Shown here one piece after another: positions 1 to 8,015 of a DNA stretch of 64,000 nt. Every line of letters starts with the position of its first letter. Within the stretch, counting starts at the first letter, position 1. Source of the stretch: Granulicella cerasi (GTDB taxonomy: Bacteria; Acidobacteriota; Terriglobia; Terriglobales; Acidobacteriaceae); contig NZ_JAGSYD010000006.1 in NCBI RefSeq assembly GCF_025685575.1, positions 1 through 64,000 on the forward strand, read 5' to 3'. The position numbers and the translations under genes are program-made. The notes under the pieces were generated by a model. It did no database searches, was not told the origin of the DNA, and worked only from the letters and a program-made list of their open reading frames with translations.

Positions 1-77
1 CCGTTCGCAACCGCCACTTCAATCTGACGCAGCAGGTTCACTACCTGCTCCGCACTATGCTTCTTGCCCCTCGGCAT
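1..77 (-). CDS. IS3-family transposase OrfA, N-terminal fragment (runs off left edge)
   Basis: Minus-strand translation from ATG at 77 gives MPRGKKHSAEQVVNLLRQIE followed by VAVANG. This is the characteristic N-terminus of OrfA (helix-turn-helix) proteins of IS3-family elements, which bind the element ends and are normally joined to the OrfB integrase domain by programmed frameshifting. Only 25 codons are inside the window. The upstream sequence ACAAGGAGCTTGAT supplies a good Shine-Dalgarno (AAGGAG, about 5 nt before ATG). Identification is from remembered family N-termini; the remainder of the gene cannot be judged. Confidence 0.8.
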   Translation of the reverse strand, partial: MPRGKKHSAEQVVNLLRQIEVAVAN

Positions 78-120
78 ATCAAGCTCCTTGTACTCAGTCT
101 CTATCACTCAGACTGGTACA
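1..120 (-). mobile_element. IS3-family insertion sequence, left end (partial)
   Basis: The minus strand from position 120 begins TGTACCAGTCTGAGTGATAG, an end starting with the TG typical of IS3 elements. About 43 bp later an OrfA-type transposase starts (ATG at 77). The element interrupts the integrase at 122-967, whose reading frame enters the IS and stops within it. The rest of the IS and the other inverted repeat lie left of the window, so target duplication cannot be checked. The exact end at 120 is inferred from the TG rule and from the point where the integrase frame stops making sense. Confidence 0.75.
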
Positions 121-967
121 AAAAACGCCGGGCAGACCAGCTCTTACTCGTCTTCTTGTGCTCAAGAAGGGCATCAGAGAGGGTTTGTGTGATGGGGAGG
201 GTCGCATTGGACGCATCTGTCTTCGCAACCTTTAGCTCACCGTGCGTATACGCTCGTTTGATGGTGAGCGTTAGGTTATCGAAGTCGAAGTCACCCCATT
301 GAAGAGGGAGCACCTCTTCCACACGGAGGCCGAGAGACGCGGCGACGTAGACCATCAACGAGTATGGCTGCTGCATCGCGGCGATGAGTTTGTTTACCCC
401 CGCAATGGGCAGGATGACGATGGGCTTCTGTCGCTTAGTCACACCCTTGATACGGACTAGTTTGATGGGGTTCTCCTGTACCGGTAAGAGCCTCCAGAAC
501 ATTGCCCGGTCGATCAACTGTTTCATCAATCGCCGCGCCCGTCCCTTGCTAGAAGGTGAGAGAGGTTTACCGTCAGCACCCTTCAACTGTTTGATCCAGT
601 CCTCGACCTCTTCGGCGTGTACGTCTTTGATCTTGACTAGTTCCCAACGGGGGAAGAAGTGAACCCGGAGCATTGATTTATCTGTATCGCGAGTAGATTT
701 CGCCAGCTCGGGTAGTTGCTTGGTCATGTATTTGACCATCAACATCGACATCGTCGGGTCTGGTGTCTTGACCACCACCTGTTGTTCGTTGACCGTCTTA
801 GCGAGCGTATCGACGTGCGCCCAGATGTCCTTCTTCGCGGGGAACTCACTACAGGCAAAGGTACGTTGATACATCTTCCCCCTGACCCGATAACGCCACT
901 CCCAAACCTTCTTGCCCTTCGCCCGGTCTACCTTCCGTATACTGCCGCGTTGATATGTATCCGCCAT
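104..967 (-). pseudogene. Tyrosine-recombinase (phage-type) integrase, truncated by IS insertion
   Basis: The N-terminal 282 residues read as a site-specific tyrosine integrase: an Arm-type DNA-binding N-terminus (GSIRKVDRAKGKKVWEWRYR), a SAM-like core-binding domain (about 75-165) and the start of the catalytic domain with the first active-site arginine in SLGLRVEEVLPLQW (about 225). The last five residues (LYQSE) come from the inserted IS. The box II H-x-x-R and the nucleophilic tyrosine are missing; intact relatives are roughly 380-420 aa. The missing part should lie beyond the IS, left of the window. The gene reads away from tRNA-Gly, 127 bp distant, so this is probably the integrase end of an island that used the tRNA region as attachment site. 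It should be catalytically dead unless the IS excises. Confidence 0.85.
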
Positions 968-1094
968 TTTTGCACCCTCGACTCTCTAATACTGAGATTT
1001 GCCCCATTTCCACCCGTTTCATGCGTATAATTCGGGTGTTGTGGGGTTTTGTGGGGTTGCGCAAAACGCGTAAGTTGTTGATTGTGAATGACTT

Positions 1095-1169
1095 GCGGGA
1101 GTAGTTCAGTGGCAGAACGTCAGCTTCCCAAGCTGAATGTCGCCGGTTCGATCCCGGTCTCCCGCTCCA
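1095..1169 (+). tRNA. tRNA-Gly (anticodon CCC)
   Basis: Cloverleaf readable by eye: acceptor GCGGGAG (1095-1101) pairs with CTCCCGC (1159-1165); D-arm with AGTTCAGTGGCAGAACGT; anticodon stem TCAGC/GCTGA around the loop TTCCCAA, giving anticodon CCC; T-arm CCGGTTCGATCCCGG. Discriminator T and an encoded CCA (1167-1169) complete the 3' end. A strong hairpin terminator follows 13 bp later. The 127-bp gap between integrase and tRNA holds no gene; a TATAAT-like hexamer lies at 1026-1031. Confidence 0.97.
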
Positions 1170-1181
1170 ACGTATAAGACG

Positions 1182-1223
1182 CAACGGAAAGGGCCGCCTG
1201 ATGACAGGCGGCCCTTTCCGTTG
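1182..1223. terminator. Bidirectional hairpin terminator between tRNA-Gly and ctpA
   Basis: A perfect 19-bp stem, CAACGGAAAGGGCCGCCTG (1182-1200) with its exact complement at 1205-1223, closed by an ATGA loop. It lies after the tRNA on the plus strand and directly after the ctpA stop on the minus strand, so it can end both transcripts. There is no long U-tract on either side. Confidence 0.85.
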
Positions 1224-1234
1224 TGGAGCTGAAG

Positions 1235-2848
1235 CTAGTTGCTGGCGGTTTGCTTCGCGCCGCCCTGTTGTGTGGGCAGTTTGTGCTCGTAGAGCGCCAG
1301 TGCCTCGGGCATGTACGTCAGGGCCTTCGCGATCTGCGGGTCCCAGTCAGCGCGCACCTTCATGCCCTGCGTCTGGCCGAACTGCGCGGTGAAGAGCTCC
1401 GCCTTGATGCTCGACTTGATCCAGTCCAGGTTCGTCGCGATGTCGGCGTCCGTGTACTCGATCTTGTTTTCCTTCAGGAAGCTCTTGAAGTCATTCATGA
1501 CCGCGTCATCCACCACGAAGTCGCGCGGCACCGAGGCGTGTGTCGCCAGGTAGTGCTTGCTGTAGTTGAAGAACGCGTACTTCATCAGCAGCACGTCCTG
1601 CTGGTGATTGCTCTTCAACTCAGGAATCTTCTCGTCCGGCGTGATGCCGCCGCCGCCGTACATGGTGCGGCCGGAGTCGGTGAGCTTCACTTCCTTATTG
1701 GTGTTGTTCGCCGGTGCTGCGTCCTCGCGAATGTAGAAGTAGTCGAAGCGCGACTCGCCCGAGTAGTCACGCTGGATCAGACGACCCGACGGCGTGAAGT
1801 AGTGGTAAGTCGTCAGCGCCAGACCTGTGTTTTCGCTGATCGGGAAGACCGTCTGCACGAGGCCCTTGCCGAAGGTCGTCTCACCGACGATGAGGGCGCG
1901 GTCATGGTCCTGCAGCGCGCCGGAGAGGATCTCCGCCGCCGAAGCTGTGTTGCGGTTCACCAGGATCACGACAGGGAACTTGGCGTCCGAGCCATGCGGT
2001 GCGCGATAGACCTGGTCCGGGAACGCGCGTCCGCGCTGTGACACCACGATCTGTCCCTTCTGCAGGAACTTGTCGCTGATGTCGACGGCCATGTTGAGCA
2101 GGCCGCCGGGGTTGCCACGCAGGTCGATCAGCAGGCCCTGCGTCTCCGGACCAAACTTGTCGAGCGCGTCCTGAAACTCGCGTGCGGTCGTCTCGGAGCT
2201 AAAGCTGGCGATGTGGACGTAGCCGATGTGCGGCTTGATCTCGTATGCCAGATCGACGGTGAGGTGCGGGATCTCGTCACGGATGAGATCAAAGCTCAGC
2301 GGCTTCTCCGATCCCTCGCGCGCCATCACCACAACAACATGCGTGCCGCGCGGCCCCTTCAAAAGATTCGCGACATCCGCCGAATCCATCTTCTCGGTCG
2401 TCTTGCCATCTACCGAAAGGATCACGTCGCCCGGACGGATGCCAGCGCGATAAGAAGGCGTGCCTTCAAACGGTGCTACGACCACGATCTTCGTGCCTTG
2501 CGGCTGAATGGTCATGCCCACACCGAAGTACTTGCCGGTCTGGTCTTCGCGCATCTTCGCGTAGGCCTTCGGGTCAAAGAAGTTGGAGTGCGGGTCCAGC
2601 GTGTCCAACATGCCGGGGATGGCGCCGTCGTAAATCGCCTTGTCCACCTGGTCAGTCTTCAGCTTGTCGGCGTAGTTTGCCTCAACGATCGCGTAGGCGT
2701 CGGTGAAGCTCTTCATGGAGTCGCGCAGGTTGGACTCATCGGAGGCCGACTGCGCCGCAACGTGGCCGCCGAGCACGGAGCCGGTGACGGCGCAGGCCGA
2801 AAGAAAGATGGTGGAGGCAAAAAGAGCGCGTCGGGTGCGGCTGGGCAT
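1235..2848 (-). CDS. ctpA: S41-family C-terminal processing protease (CtpA/Prc type), exported
   Basis: 537 aa from ATG 2848. An upstream in-frame TTG at 2947 would add 33 residues ahead of a clear signal peptide (MPSRTRRALFASTIFLSACA), so the ATG is preferred. Order: signal peptide 1-33, helical region 40-100, PDZ domain about 108-185 (GVGMTI, RPGDVILSVDG), S41 core about 200-400. The catalytic serine is S303 in VNRNTASAAEI and the general-base lysine K328 in TTFGKGLVQ, so the Ser-Lys dyad is intact. The C-terminal about 120 residues form an extra domain found in many tail-specific proteases. Known members trim C-termini of periplasmic proteins or degrade them after PDZ recognition. It is divergent from the SurA-like gene at 3051, so the two exported quality-control proteins share a roughly 200-bp promoter region. 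Substrate unknown. Confidence 0.93.
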   Translation of the reverse strand: MPSRTRRALFASTIFLSACAVTGSVLGGHVAAQSASDESNLRDSMKSFTDAYAIVEANYADKLKTDQVDKAIYDGAIPGMLDTLDPHSNFFDPKAYAKMREDQTGKYFGVGMTIQPQGTKIVVVAPFEGTPSYRAGIRPGDVILSVDGKTTEKMDSADVANLLKGPRGTHVVVVMAREGSEKPLSFDLIRDEIPHLTVDLAYEIKPHIGYVHIASFSSETTAREFQDALDKFGPETQGLLIDLRGNPGGLLNMAVDISDKFLQKGQIVVSQRGRAFPDQVYRAPHGSDAKFPVVILVNRNTASAAEILSGALQDHDRALIVGETTFGKGLVQTVFPISENTGLALTTYHYFTPSGRLIQRDYSGESRFDYFYIREDAAPANNTNKEVKLTDSGRTMYGGGGITPDEKIPELKSNHQQDVLLMKYAFFNYSKHYLATHASVPRDFVVDDAVMNDFKSFLKENKIEYTDADIATNLDWIKSSIKAELFTAQFGQTQGMKVRADWDPQIAKALTYMPEALALYEHKLPTQQGGAKQTASN

Positions 2849-3050
2849 GGGGCAGCAAATCCTCAGGGAAAACGAGAGCACGGCAGAACCGTGCTGATTG
2901 GACGTAAGTATATGCGTTTCGATAGGTGCGTGCCGCGCGCTCGGCAAAACCCTCGCCTTCGCCAGCGCCTTTCCGCTACTTCTCCTCTACAATGGGAGGA
3001 AGCTGGTGACGTTGCGCCCGGAGCGCGGTCAATAATCAGCAAAGGGAAGA

Positions 3051-5057
3051 ATGACCGAGAAGCAGATGGGCGTTGTGAAAACTGGTCGTGTTCAAGTGCT
3101 GCGGGTAACGGCCACCGCATTTTTGTTAAGCTGCGCGGCTTCCGCGCTGCTGGCGCAACAGACGGGCGCTGCCTCGCGCTATCCCGTTCCCGGTTCGCAG
3201 TTTCCGACCGCACCACAGCTTCACTTGCCGAACATTCCGGCAGCCACGCCGATCACACCGAATGGCAGTGTCGTCGAAGACGTGATCGCGCGTGTGAACG
3301 ATCGCATCATCACGCGCACTGAGTACGAGCGTGCGCAGCAGAGCCTGCTGCAGGAAGCTCAGCAGCAGAACGGGTCCGCAGCTGACCTCGAAGACCGCCA
3401 GCGCAACATGCTGCGCGACATGATCGACCAGCAGATCCTGCTCTCGAAAGGCAAGGAGCTGGGAATCACCGGCGACGCCGAGGCGCTGCGCCAGCTCGAC
3501 GAACTGCGTAAGCAGAACCACCTGGACTCGATGGAAGCCTTGCAGAAGGCCGCCGAACAGCAGGGGATTTCCTTCGAAGATTTCAAGCAGTCCATCAAGG
3601 ACCGCGCCGTCTCGCAGCGTGTCGTGCAGGAAGAGGTGGGCCGCTCGATCCGCATGACCCACGGCTCCGAACAGACCTACTACGACGCGCACAAAGAAGA
3701 GTTCCGCACGCCGGAGCAGCTTCACCTCAGCGAAATCCTGATTCCGACCGCGGATAACGCGACCGATGCGCAGGTGGCTGAAGCGCAGAAGAAGGCGGAC
3801 GCCGCCGCAGCACAGCTCAAGGCGGGAGCGAATTTCGCAGAACTCGCGAAGAAGGTTTCCGGTGGTCCCACGGCTTCGGCCGGTGGCGACCTTGGCGACT
3901 TCAAGCGCGGCACGCTGGGCGATGTGCTGGAGAAGGCGACCTTTGATCTCCCGGTCGGTGGATACACCGCTCCGATCCGTACGCGTCAGGGCTTCGTGAT
4001 TCTCCGTGTGGACAGCCATCAGCAGTCGGGCATTCCTCCGTTGAAGGACGTGGAGCAGCAGGTTCAGGAAGGTATCTACATGAGCGCGCTGCAGCCTGCG
4101 CTGCGTGCATACCTGACCAAGGCCCGCGACGAAGCGTACATCGACATCAAGCCCGGCTTCGTCGATACAGGCTCGGACCGTAAGGAATCGAAGCCCACCT
4201 TCACGGCGTACGTTCCTCCCGCTCCGAAGAAGAAGGTCGTGGAGAAGCAGCGCATCGAGCAGAAGAAGCGCGAAGAAGCTGCTGCAGCGCTGCAGGCGTC
4301 GCGTGAAAAGGTTCGCGAGAAGGAACAGGCAAAGGCTGCTGAGCAGGCTCGCCGCGCAGGCAACAAGGACGTAGCGGCTCCGGTGAAGCAGAAGAAGATT
4401 CGTCGCGAGAAGGTGCGCTACGGTCAGGCCCCTCGCAACGCACTGCCGACGGGCATTGCTGCCGCAGCGGTTGAAGAGAATGCGCCGCTCTCAGGGCAGG
4501 CGCCCGGCGTAGCGATGGCTCCGACGCAGAGCAGCACGATCATCTCCTCCGGTACCGGTGGCGATATGGACAACCCGCTCGATCAGCGTCCGACGACGGA
4601 TAAGAAGTCGCGCTTCACCGATCGCGAACGTGAGGTTGAGGCGAACCGTGCCGTCAACAAGCTGAAGACCGCGAACGCTCACCTGGCGAAGCAGCCGAAG
4701 CAGGCAACTGCGCAGGAGAAGTCCGACGAGACCTATCGTGCGGAAGCTCTGGGACTGAACGGCGACACACGCAAGAAGAAGAAGAAGCGCAAGAAGGGCG
4801 ATCCGATCGAGCGCATTACAGAACGTCCGGCCAAGCAGGTGGAAGCCAGCAAGCCTGTGGTGGTTGACCCGACGGTGAACCCGAACCTCGCGGCTCCGGT
4901 TGTGAAGCCGGCTCCGAAGACCAACCCTTCGGACCAGACCACGCTGCCTCCCGCATCGCAGGGCGCGCCGAACTCTTCGCCGGTCGGCCAGCCGATCCCG
5001 AAGGTGACGTCGGCTGACCCGAATGCTCCGGCAACCACTCCGGTTCCGCCGCAGTAA
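3051..5057 (+). CDS. SurA-like periplasmic chaperone with PpiC parvulin domain and long basic/proline-rich tail
   Basis: 668 aa. ATG 3051 follows AAAGGGA. Signal peptide about 1-36, then a SurA N-terminal chaperone domain (about 74-205: VIARVNDRIITRTEYERA is the typical start) and one PPIC-type peptidyl-prolyl isomerase domain about 221-325 (LHLSEILIPT, GGDLGDFKRGTL, GFVILRVDS). SurA proteins escort outer-membrane proteins through the periplasm. From about residue 365 the protein changes into a 300-residue low-complexity tail: first Lys/Glu/Ala-rich coiled-coil-like (KKKVVEKQRIEQKKREEAAA), later Pro/Asn/Thr-rich. E. coli SurA is about 430 aa with two PPIC domains, so one-domain architecture plus tail is distinctive. 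The tail could bind cell-envelope polymers, but that is speculation. A hairpin terminator follows at 5078. Confidence 0.88.
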   Translation: MTEKQMGVVKTGRVQVLRVTATAFLLSCAASALLAQQTGAASRYPVPGSQFPTAPQLHLPNIPAATPITPNGSVVEDVIARVNDRIITRTEYERAQQSLLQEAQQQNGSAADLEDRQRNMLRDMIDQQILLSKGKELGITGDAEALRQLDELRKQNHLDSMEALQKAAEQQGISFEDFKQSIKDRAVSQRVVQEEVGRSIRMTHGSEQTYYDAHKEEFRTPEQLHLSEILIPTADNATDAQVAEAQKKADAAAAQLKAGANFAELAKKVSGGPTASAGGDLGDFKRGTLGDVLEKATFDLPVGGYTAPIRTRQGFVILRVDSHQQSGIPPLKDVEQQVQEGIYMSALQPALRAYLTKARDEAYIDIKPGFVDTGSDRKESKPTFTAYVPPAPKKKVVEKQRIEQKKREEAAAALQASREKVREKEQAKAAEQARRAGNKDVAAPVKQKKIRREKVRYGQAPRNALPTGIAAAAVEENAPLSGQAPGVAMAPTQSSTIISSGTGGDMDNPLDQRPTTDKKSRFTDREREVEANRAVNKLKTANAHLAKQPKQATAQEKSDETYRAEALGLNGDTRKKKKKRKKGDPIERITERPAKQVEASKPVVVDPTVNPNLAAPVVKPAPKTNPSDQTTLPPASQGAPNSSPVGQPIPKVTSADPNAPATTPVPPQ

Positions 5058-5077
5058 GACGTTCATCCACCACTTCG

Positions 5078-5109
5078 AACGGCCCGCCTCGTGCAGGCCG
5101 TTTGCTTTT
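5078..5109 (+). terminator. Intrinsic terminator after the SurA-like gene
   Basis: AACGGCC (5078-5084) pairs with GGCCGTT (5096-5102) over an 11-nt loop and is followed by TGCTTTT. It lies 20 bp after the stop codon of the SurA-like gene. Confidence 0.7.
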
Positions 5110-5144
5110 GCCGCACAGCCTGCGGCCTTACAATCGACCCAGCC

Positions 5145-6215
5145 ATGAAAGACTTTTTCATCAGCGACGCCGCGCGTTTTGAGAACCAGGCGATCACCAG
5201 CTACTTCGTCCTCGCCGCCATCAGCCAGCGCGACCGCAAGGGCGGCGGCACCTACCTCGCCATCACGCTCGCCGACAAAACCGGCAGCTTTGAAGCGCGC
5301 ATGTGGGACGACTTCGCCGACGTCATCGCTTCCTGCTCCGAGGGCTGCTACGTCAAAGCACAGGGAACCGTCTCGAAGTATCAGGGCAAGTTCCAGATCA
5401 CGCTGCAGAAGCTTCGCTCCGCCGCTGAATCCGAGATCGACAGCGCCGATTTCCAGCCGACGACCCAGTACGACATCGCTGAGATGGACGCCGAGCTTCG
5501 CGGGTACGTCGCCGCGTTTACCAACCAGCACCTTCAGCGGCTTGTCCTCAGCTTCCTGGACGACCCCGAAATCGGTCCGCTCTTCCGCGTCGCCCCCGCC
5601 GCCAAGCGTCTCCACCATGCGTGGATTGGCGGCCTGCTCGAACACGTCCTCTACCTTGTCCGCGTCTGCCGCGCGACCGTGCCGTTCTATCCGGAGGTCG
5701 ACCCCGACCTGCTTCTCACCGGTGCCATCCTGCACGACATGGGCAAGGTCCGGGAGCTGAGCTGGAAGACGAACTTCGGCTACACCATCGAAGGTCAGCT
5801 CATCGGCCACATCTCCATCGGCGCGAGCATGATCGCTGAAAAGATCGCCCAGCTCAACGCCGAGCCGGGAGCCGAACCGTTCCCGCTTCGCCTGCGCATC
5901 GTGCTCGAGCACATGATCCTTGCTCACCACGGCAAGCTGGAGTTCGGCTCGCCCAAGCTCCCCATGACGCCGGAGGCGCTGCTGCTCTCGACCCTCGACG
6001 ACCTCGAGGCCAAGTTCCAGACGCTTCGCAGCGAGTTCGCCGCCAGCCGCTCGGCAGGCAAGAAGGTCGACGAGACCACCGACTGGGTTCGTTCCATGGA
6101 CCGCGCGCTCTTCAACTCGCAAGCCTTCGTCGCGGAGGAAGCCGCGGCCAGCCTTCGCCCTGAGCGCACCGTCGAACCCGAGCCCGAAGCCACCATCTCG
6201 CTCTTCGACCTCTAA
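5145..6215 (+). CDS. OB-fold plus HD-domain 3'-5' exoribonuclease, YhaM-like
   Basis: 356 aa from ATG 5145; an in-frame start at 5091 would fall in the preceding terminator, so it is not used. N-terminal OB-fold nucleic-acid-binding domain (about 1-105: ISQRDRKGGGTYLAITLADK, ARMWDD, VKAQGTVSKYQGKFQITL) followed by an HD metal-dependent phosphohydrolase domain about 150-320. HD-type metal ligands are visible: HHAWIGGLLEH, ILHDMGK, GHISIG and LAHHGKLEFGSPK. This order matches B. subtilis YhaM/CbfA, which degrades RNA or single-stranded DNA from the 3' end. It stands alone between the SurA-like gene and aroC, with 43 bp to aroC. Confidence is high for the fold; the exact substrate is inferred from the family. 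Confidence 0.88.
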   Translation: MKDFFISDAARFENQAITSYFVLAAISQRDRKGGGTYLAITLADKTGSFEARMWDDFADVIASCSEGCYVKAQGTVSKYQGKFQITLQKLRSAAESEIDSADFQPTTQYDIAEMDAELRGYVAAFTNQHLQRLVLSFLDDPEIGPLFRVAPAAKRLHHAWIGGLLEHVLYLVRVCRATVPFYPEVDPDLLLTGAILHDMGKVRELSWKTNFGYTIEGQLIGHISIGASMIAEKIAQLNAEPGAEPFPLRLRIVLEHMILAHHGKLEFGSPKLPMTPEALLLSTLDDLEAKFQTLRSEFAASRSAGKKVDETTDWVRSMDRALFNSQAFVAEEAAASLRPERTVEPEPEATISLFDL

Positions 6216-6258
6216 TCGGCCCGCATCCCACCGCCTGAGCCTTTATACTTACAGGGTT

Positions 6259-7440
6259 ATGCTCAGGTTTTCGACAGCAGGAGAGAGTCACGGCGAAGCG
6301 CTCGTGGCACTGGTAAGTGGACTACCGGCCGGTGTGCCGGTCGATCAGGAGTACCTCAGCCGTGAACTGTGGCGCCGTCAGCAGGGCTACGGTCGTGGCG
6401 GCCGCATGCGCATCGAGAAGGACGCCGCGCATATCCTCTCCGGCGTGCGCCACGGTAAGACGATCGGCTCGCCGGTCGCGATGACGCTTGCGAATAACGA
6501 TTGGAAGAACTGGGAAGAAATTCTTCCGGTGAGCGAAGGTGACGCGGAGAAGCACAAGGCTGTCGCCAGCCCCCGCCCGGGTCATGCGGATCTCCCCGGT
6601 GCTCTCAAGTATGACTTCAAGGATGCACGCTATATCCTTGAAAGGGCGAGTGCTAGAGAATCTGCCGCTCGCGTGGCCTGTGGTGCTTTGGCCCAGATGC
6701 TTCTTCGCGAACTCGGCATCGAAGTCGCCAGCCATGTCATTCGCGTTGGCACGGAAGAGCTCGGCCGCGATGCCAGCTTTGAGGAGATTCGCACGATCCG
6801 CGAGCGCGAAACCGTGCTGTTGGCCTGCGTCGATCCCGAGGCGGAAGCTCGCATGAAGTCTCAGGTGGATCAGGCGCTGCGCACCGGCGATACCGTCGGC
6901 GGCGTCTTTGAGGTGGTCGTTCACGGCCTGCCTCCGGGCGTGGGCACCCACGTGAACTGGGACGAGCGCCTCGACGGCCTGCTCGCACAGGCGCTGATGA
7001 GCCTCCAGGCAGTGAAGGCGGTCGAACTCGGCCGCGGCGTCACCGCAGCCAGCACCCCCGGCTCGCAGGTTCACGACGCCATTGCTTACGCCGAAGAAGG
7101 CTCCGGCGACGGCTTCACTCGATTTACCCGTGAGCGCAACAATGCGGGTGGCATCGAAGGCGGCATCTCTAACGGTCAGGACCTCGTCGTCCGTGGATAT
7201 CTCAAGCCGATTTCCACACTGCGTCGTCCGCTTCCCAGCGTCTCCTTTGACACCCGCGAGGAGACGAAGGCCGCCTACGAACGTTCGGATGTCTGCGTGG
7301 TCCCGGCCGCGGGCGTGGCCGGGGAAGCGATGGTTGCGCTGACCGTAGCGCGCCTCGTTATCGACAAATTTGGCGGCGACAGCCTCCGCGAGTTGAAGCG
7401 CAACTTCGACAGCTACAAAGATCAGATCCGGAACTTCTAG
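6259..7440 (+). CDS. aroC: Chorismate synthase
   Basis: 393 aa, normal length for long-form AroC. Converts 5-enolpyruvylshikimate-3-phosphate to chorismate, the last shikimate-pathway step, using reduced FMN as a catalyst. Visible signatures: N-terminal STAGESHGEALVALVSGLPAG, the FMN/EPSP-binding basic segment YGRGGRMRIEKDAAHILSG, GKTIGSPVAM, SPRPGHADLPGA, the acid-base region RASARESAARVACG and RNNAGGIEGGISNG near the C-terminus. The stop codon directly abuts the def start, so it heads a tight aroC-def-fmt-rsmB cluster. aroB, another enzyme of the same pathway, lies at 20417-21541 on the opposite strand in a different cluster. Confidence 0.97.
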   Translation: MLRFSTAGESHGEALVALVSGLPAGVPVDQEYLSRELWRRQQGYGRGGRMRIEKDAAHILSGVRHGKTIGSPVAMTLANNDWKNWEEILPVSEGDAEKHKAVASPRPGHADLPGALKYDFKDARYILERASARESAARVACGALAQMLLRELGIEVASHVIRVGTEELGRDASFEEIRTIRERETVLLACVDPEAEARMKSQVDQALRTGDTVGGVFEVVVHGLPPGVGTHVNWDERLDGLLAQALMSLQAVKAVELGRGVTAASTPGSQVHDAIAYAEEGSGDGFTRFTRERNNAGGIEGGISNGQDLVVRGYLKPISTLRRPLPSVSFDTREETKAAYERSDVCVVPAAGVAGEAMVALTVARLVIDKFGGDSLRELKRNFDSYKDQIRNF

Positions 7441-8001
7441 ATGAGCGAACACGAGCCGCGCCGCCCCCACGTCCCCAAGAAGGGCGTCAAAATTCACAAG
7501 GTCGTTCTGTACCCCGACCCCGTCCTGCTGAAGGAAGCCGACCCCGTCACCGAGTTCGGCCCCGAGCTCGACCAGCTGGTTGAGGAGATGTTCGAGTCGA
7601 TGTACGTTTCGGAGGGCATCGGCCTTGCCGCGCCACAAATCGGCATTCCGAAGCAGCTGACGGTCATCGATGTCTCTTTCAAGGAGCGTCCGGAAGACAA
7701 GCTTGTGCTCGTGAATCCGGTGATCATCGAGCGCGAAGGCCGCCTGAACGAAGAGGAGGGCTGCCTGAGCCTTCCCGATATTCGTGAAAAAGTTCAACGT
7801 GCGGAGTGGGTTAAAGTCCGTGCTCAGAATACGAAAGGGGAATTCTTTGAAGTAGATGGTGAGGAGTTGCTGGCCCGTGCGATGCAGCACGAGATCGATC
7901 ATCTTCACGGCATCCTCTTCATCGATCACCTTAGCCGTCTCAAGCGCGATCTTGTCCTGCGCCGCATCAAGAAGCTGATTCGCAACGGCGACTGGAAGTA
8001 G
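7441..8001 (+). CDS. def: Peptide deformylase
   Basis: 186 aa. Removes the formyl group from the N-terminal methionine of new proteins. All three family motifs are present: GIGLAAPQIG (motif I, 59-68), EGCLSLP (motif II, metal ligand C108) and QHEIDHLHG (motif III, H150, catalytic E151, H154). ATG 7441 follows the aroC stop with no gap, implying translational coupling. It is followed 14 bp later by fmt, the enzyme that adds the formyl group, the usual def-fmt pairing. A basic N-terminal extension of about 15 residues precedes the core. Confidence 0.97.
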   Translation: MSEHEPRRPHVPKKGVKIHKVVLYPDPVLLKEADPVTEFGPELDQLVEEMFESMYVSEGIGLAAPQIGIPKQLTVIDVSFKERPEDKLVLVNPVIIEREGRLNEEEGCLSLPDIREKVQRAEWVKVRAQNTKGEFFEVDGEELLARAMQHEIDHLHGILFIDHLSRLKRDLVLRRIKKLIRNGDWK

Positions 8002-8015
8002 TACCGGAGGCGTTT

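Noticed and set aside
1026-1031. TATAAT hexamer as tRNA-Gly promoter
   Set aside because: A matching -35 box at 16-18 bp was not found, so it is only mentioned in the tRNA entry.
849-1184. Minus-strand open frame over tRNA-Gly (translation contains GRPGSNRRHSAWEADVLPLN)
   Set aside because: This is the well-known spurious peptide from reading a tRNA gene antisense; it overlaps the tRNA and the integrase start.
2213-3322. 369-codon plus-strand frame antisense to ctpA
   Set aside because: No recognisable domain, and it overlaps two well-supported genes; open because of high-GC codon bias.
4491-6122. 543-codon minus-strand frame opposite the SurA-like and HD genes
   Set aside because: Crosses a terminator and two clear genes; amino-acid composition (Arg/Leu/Val/Gly-rich) typical of GC-rich shadow frames.
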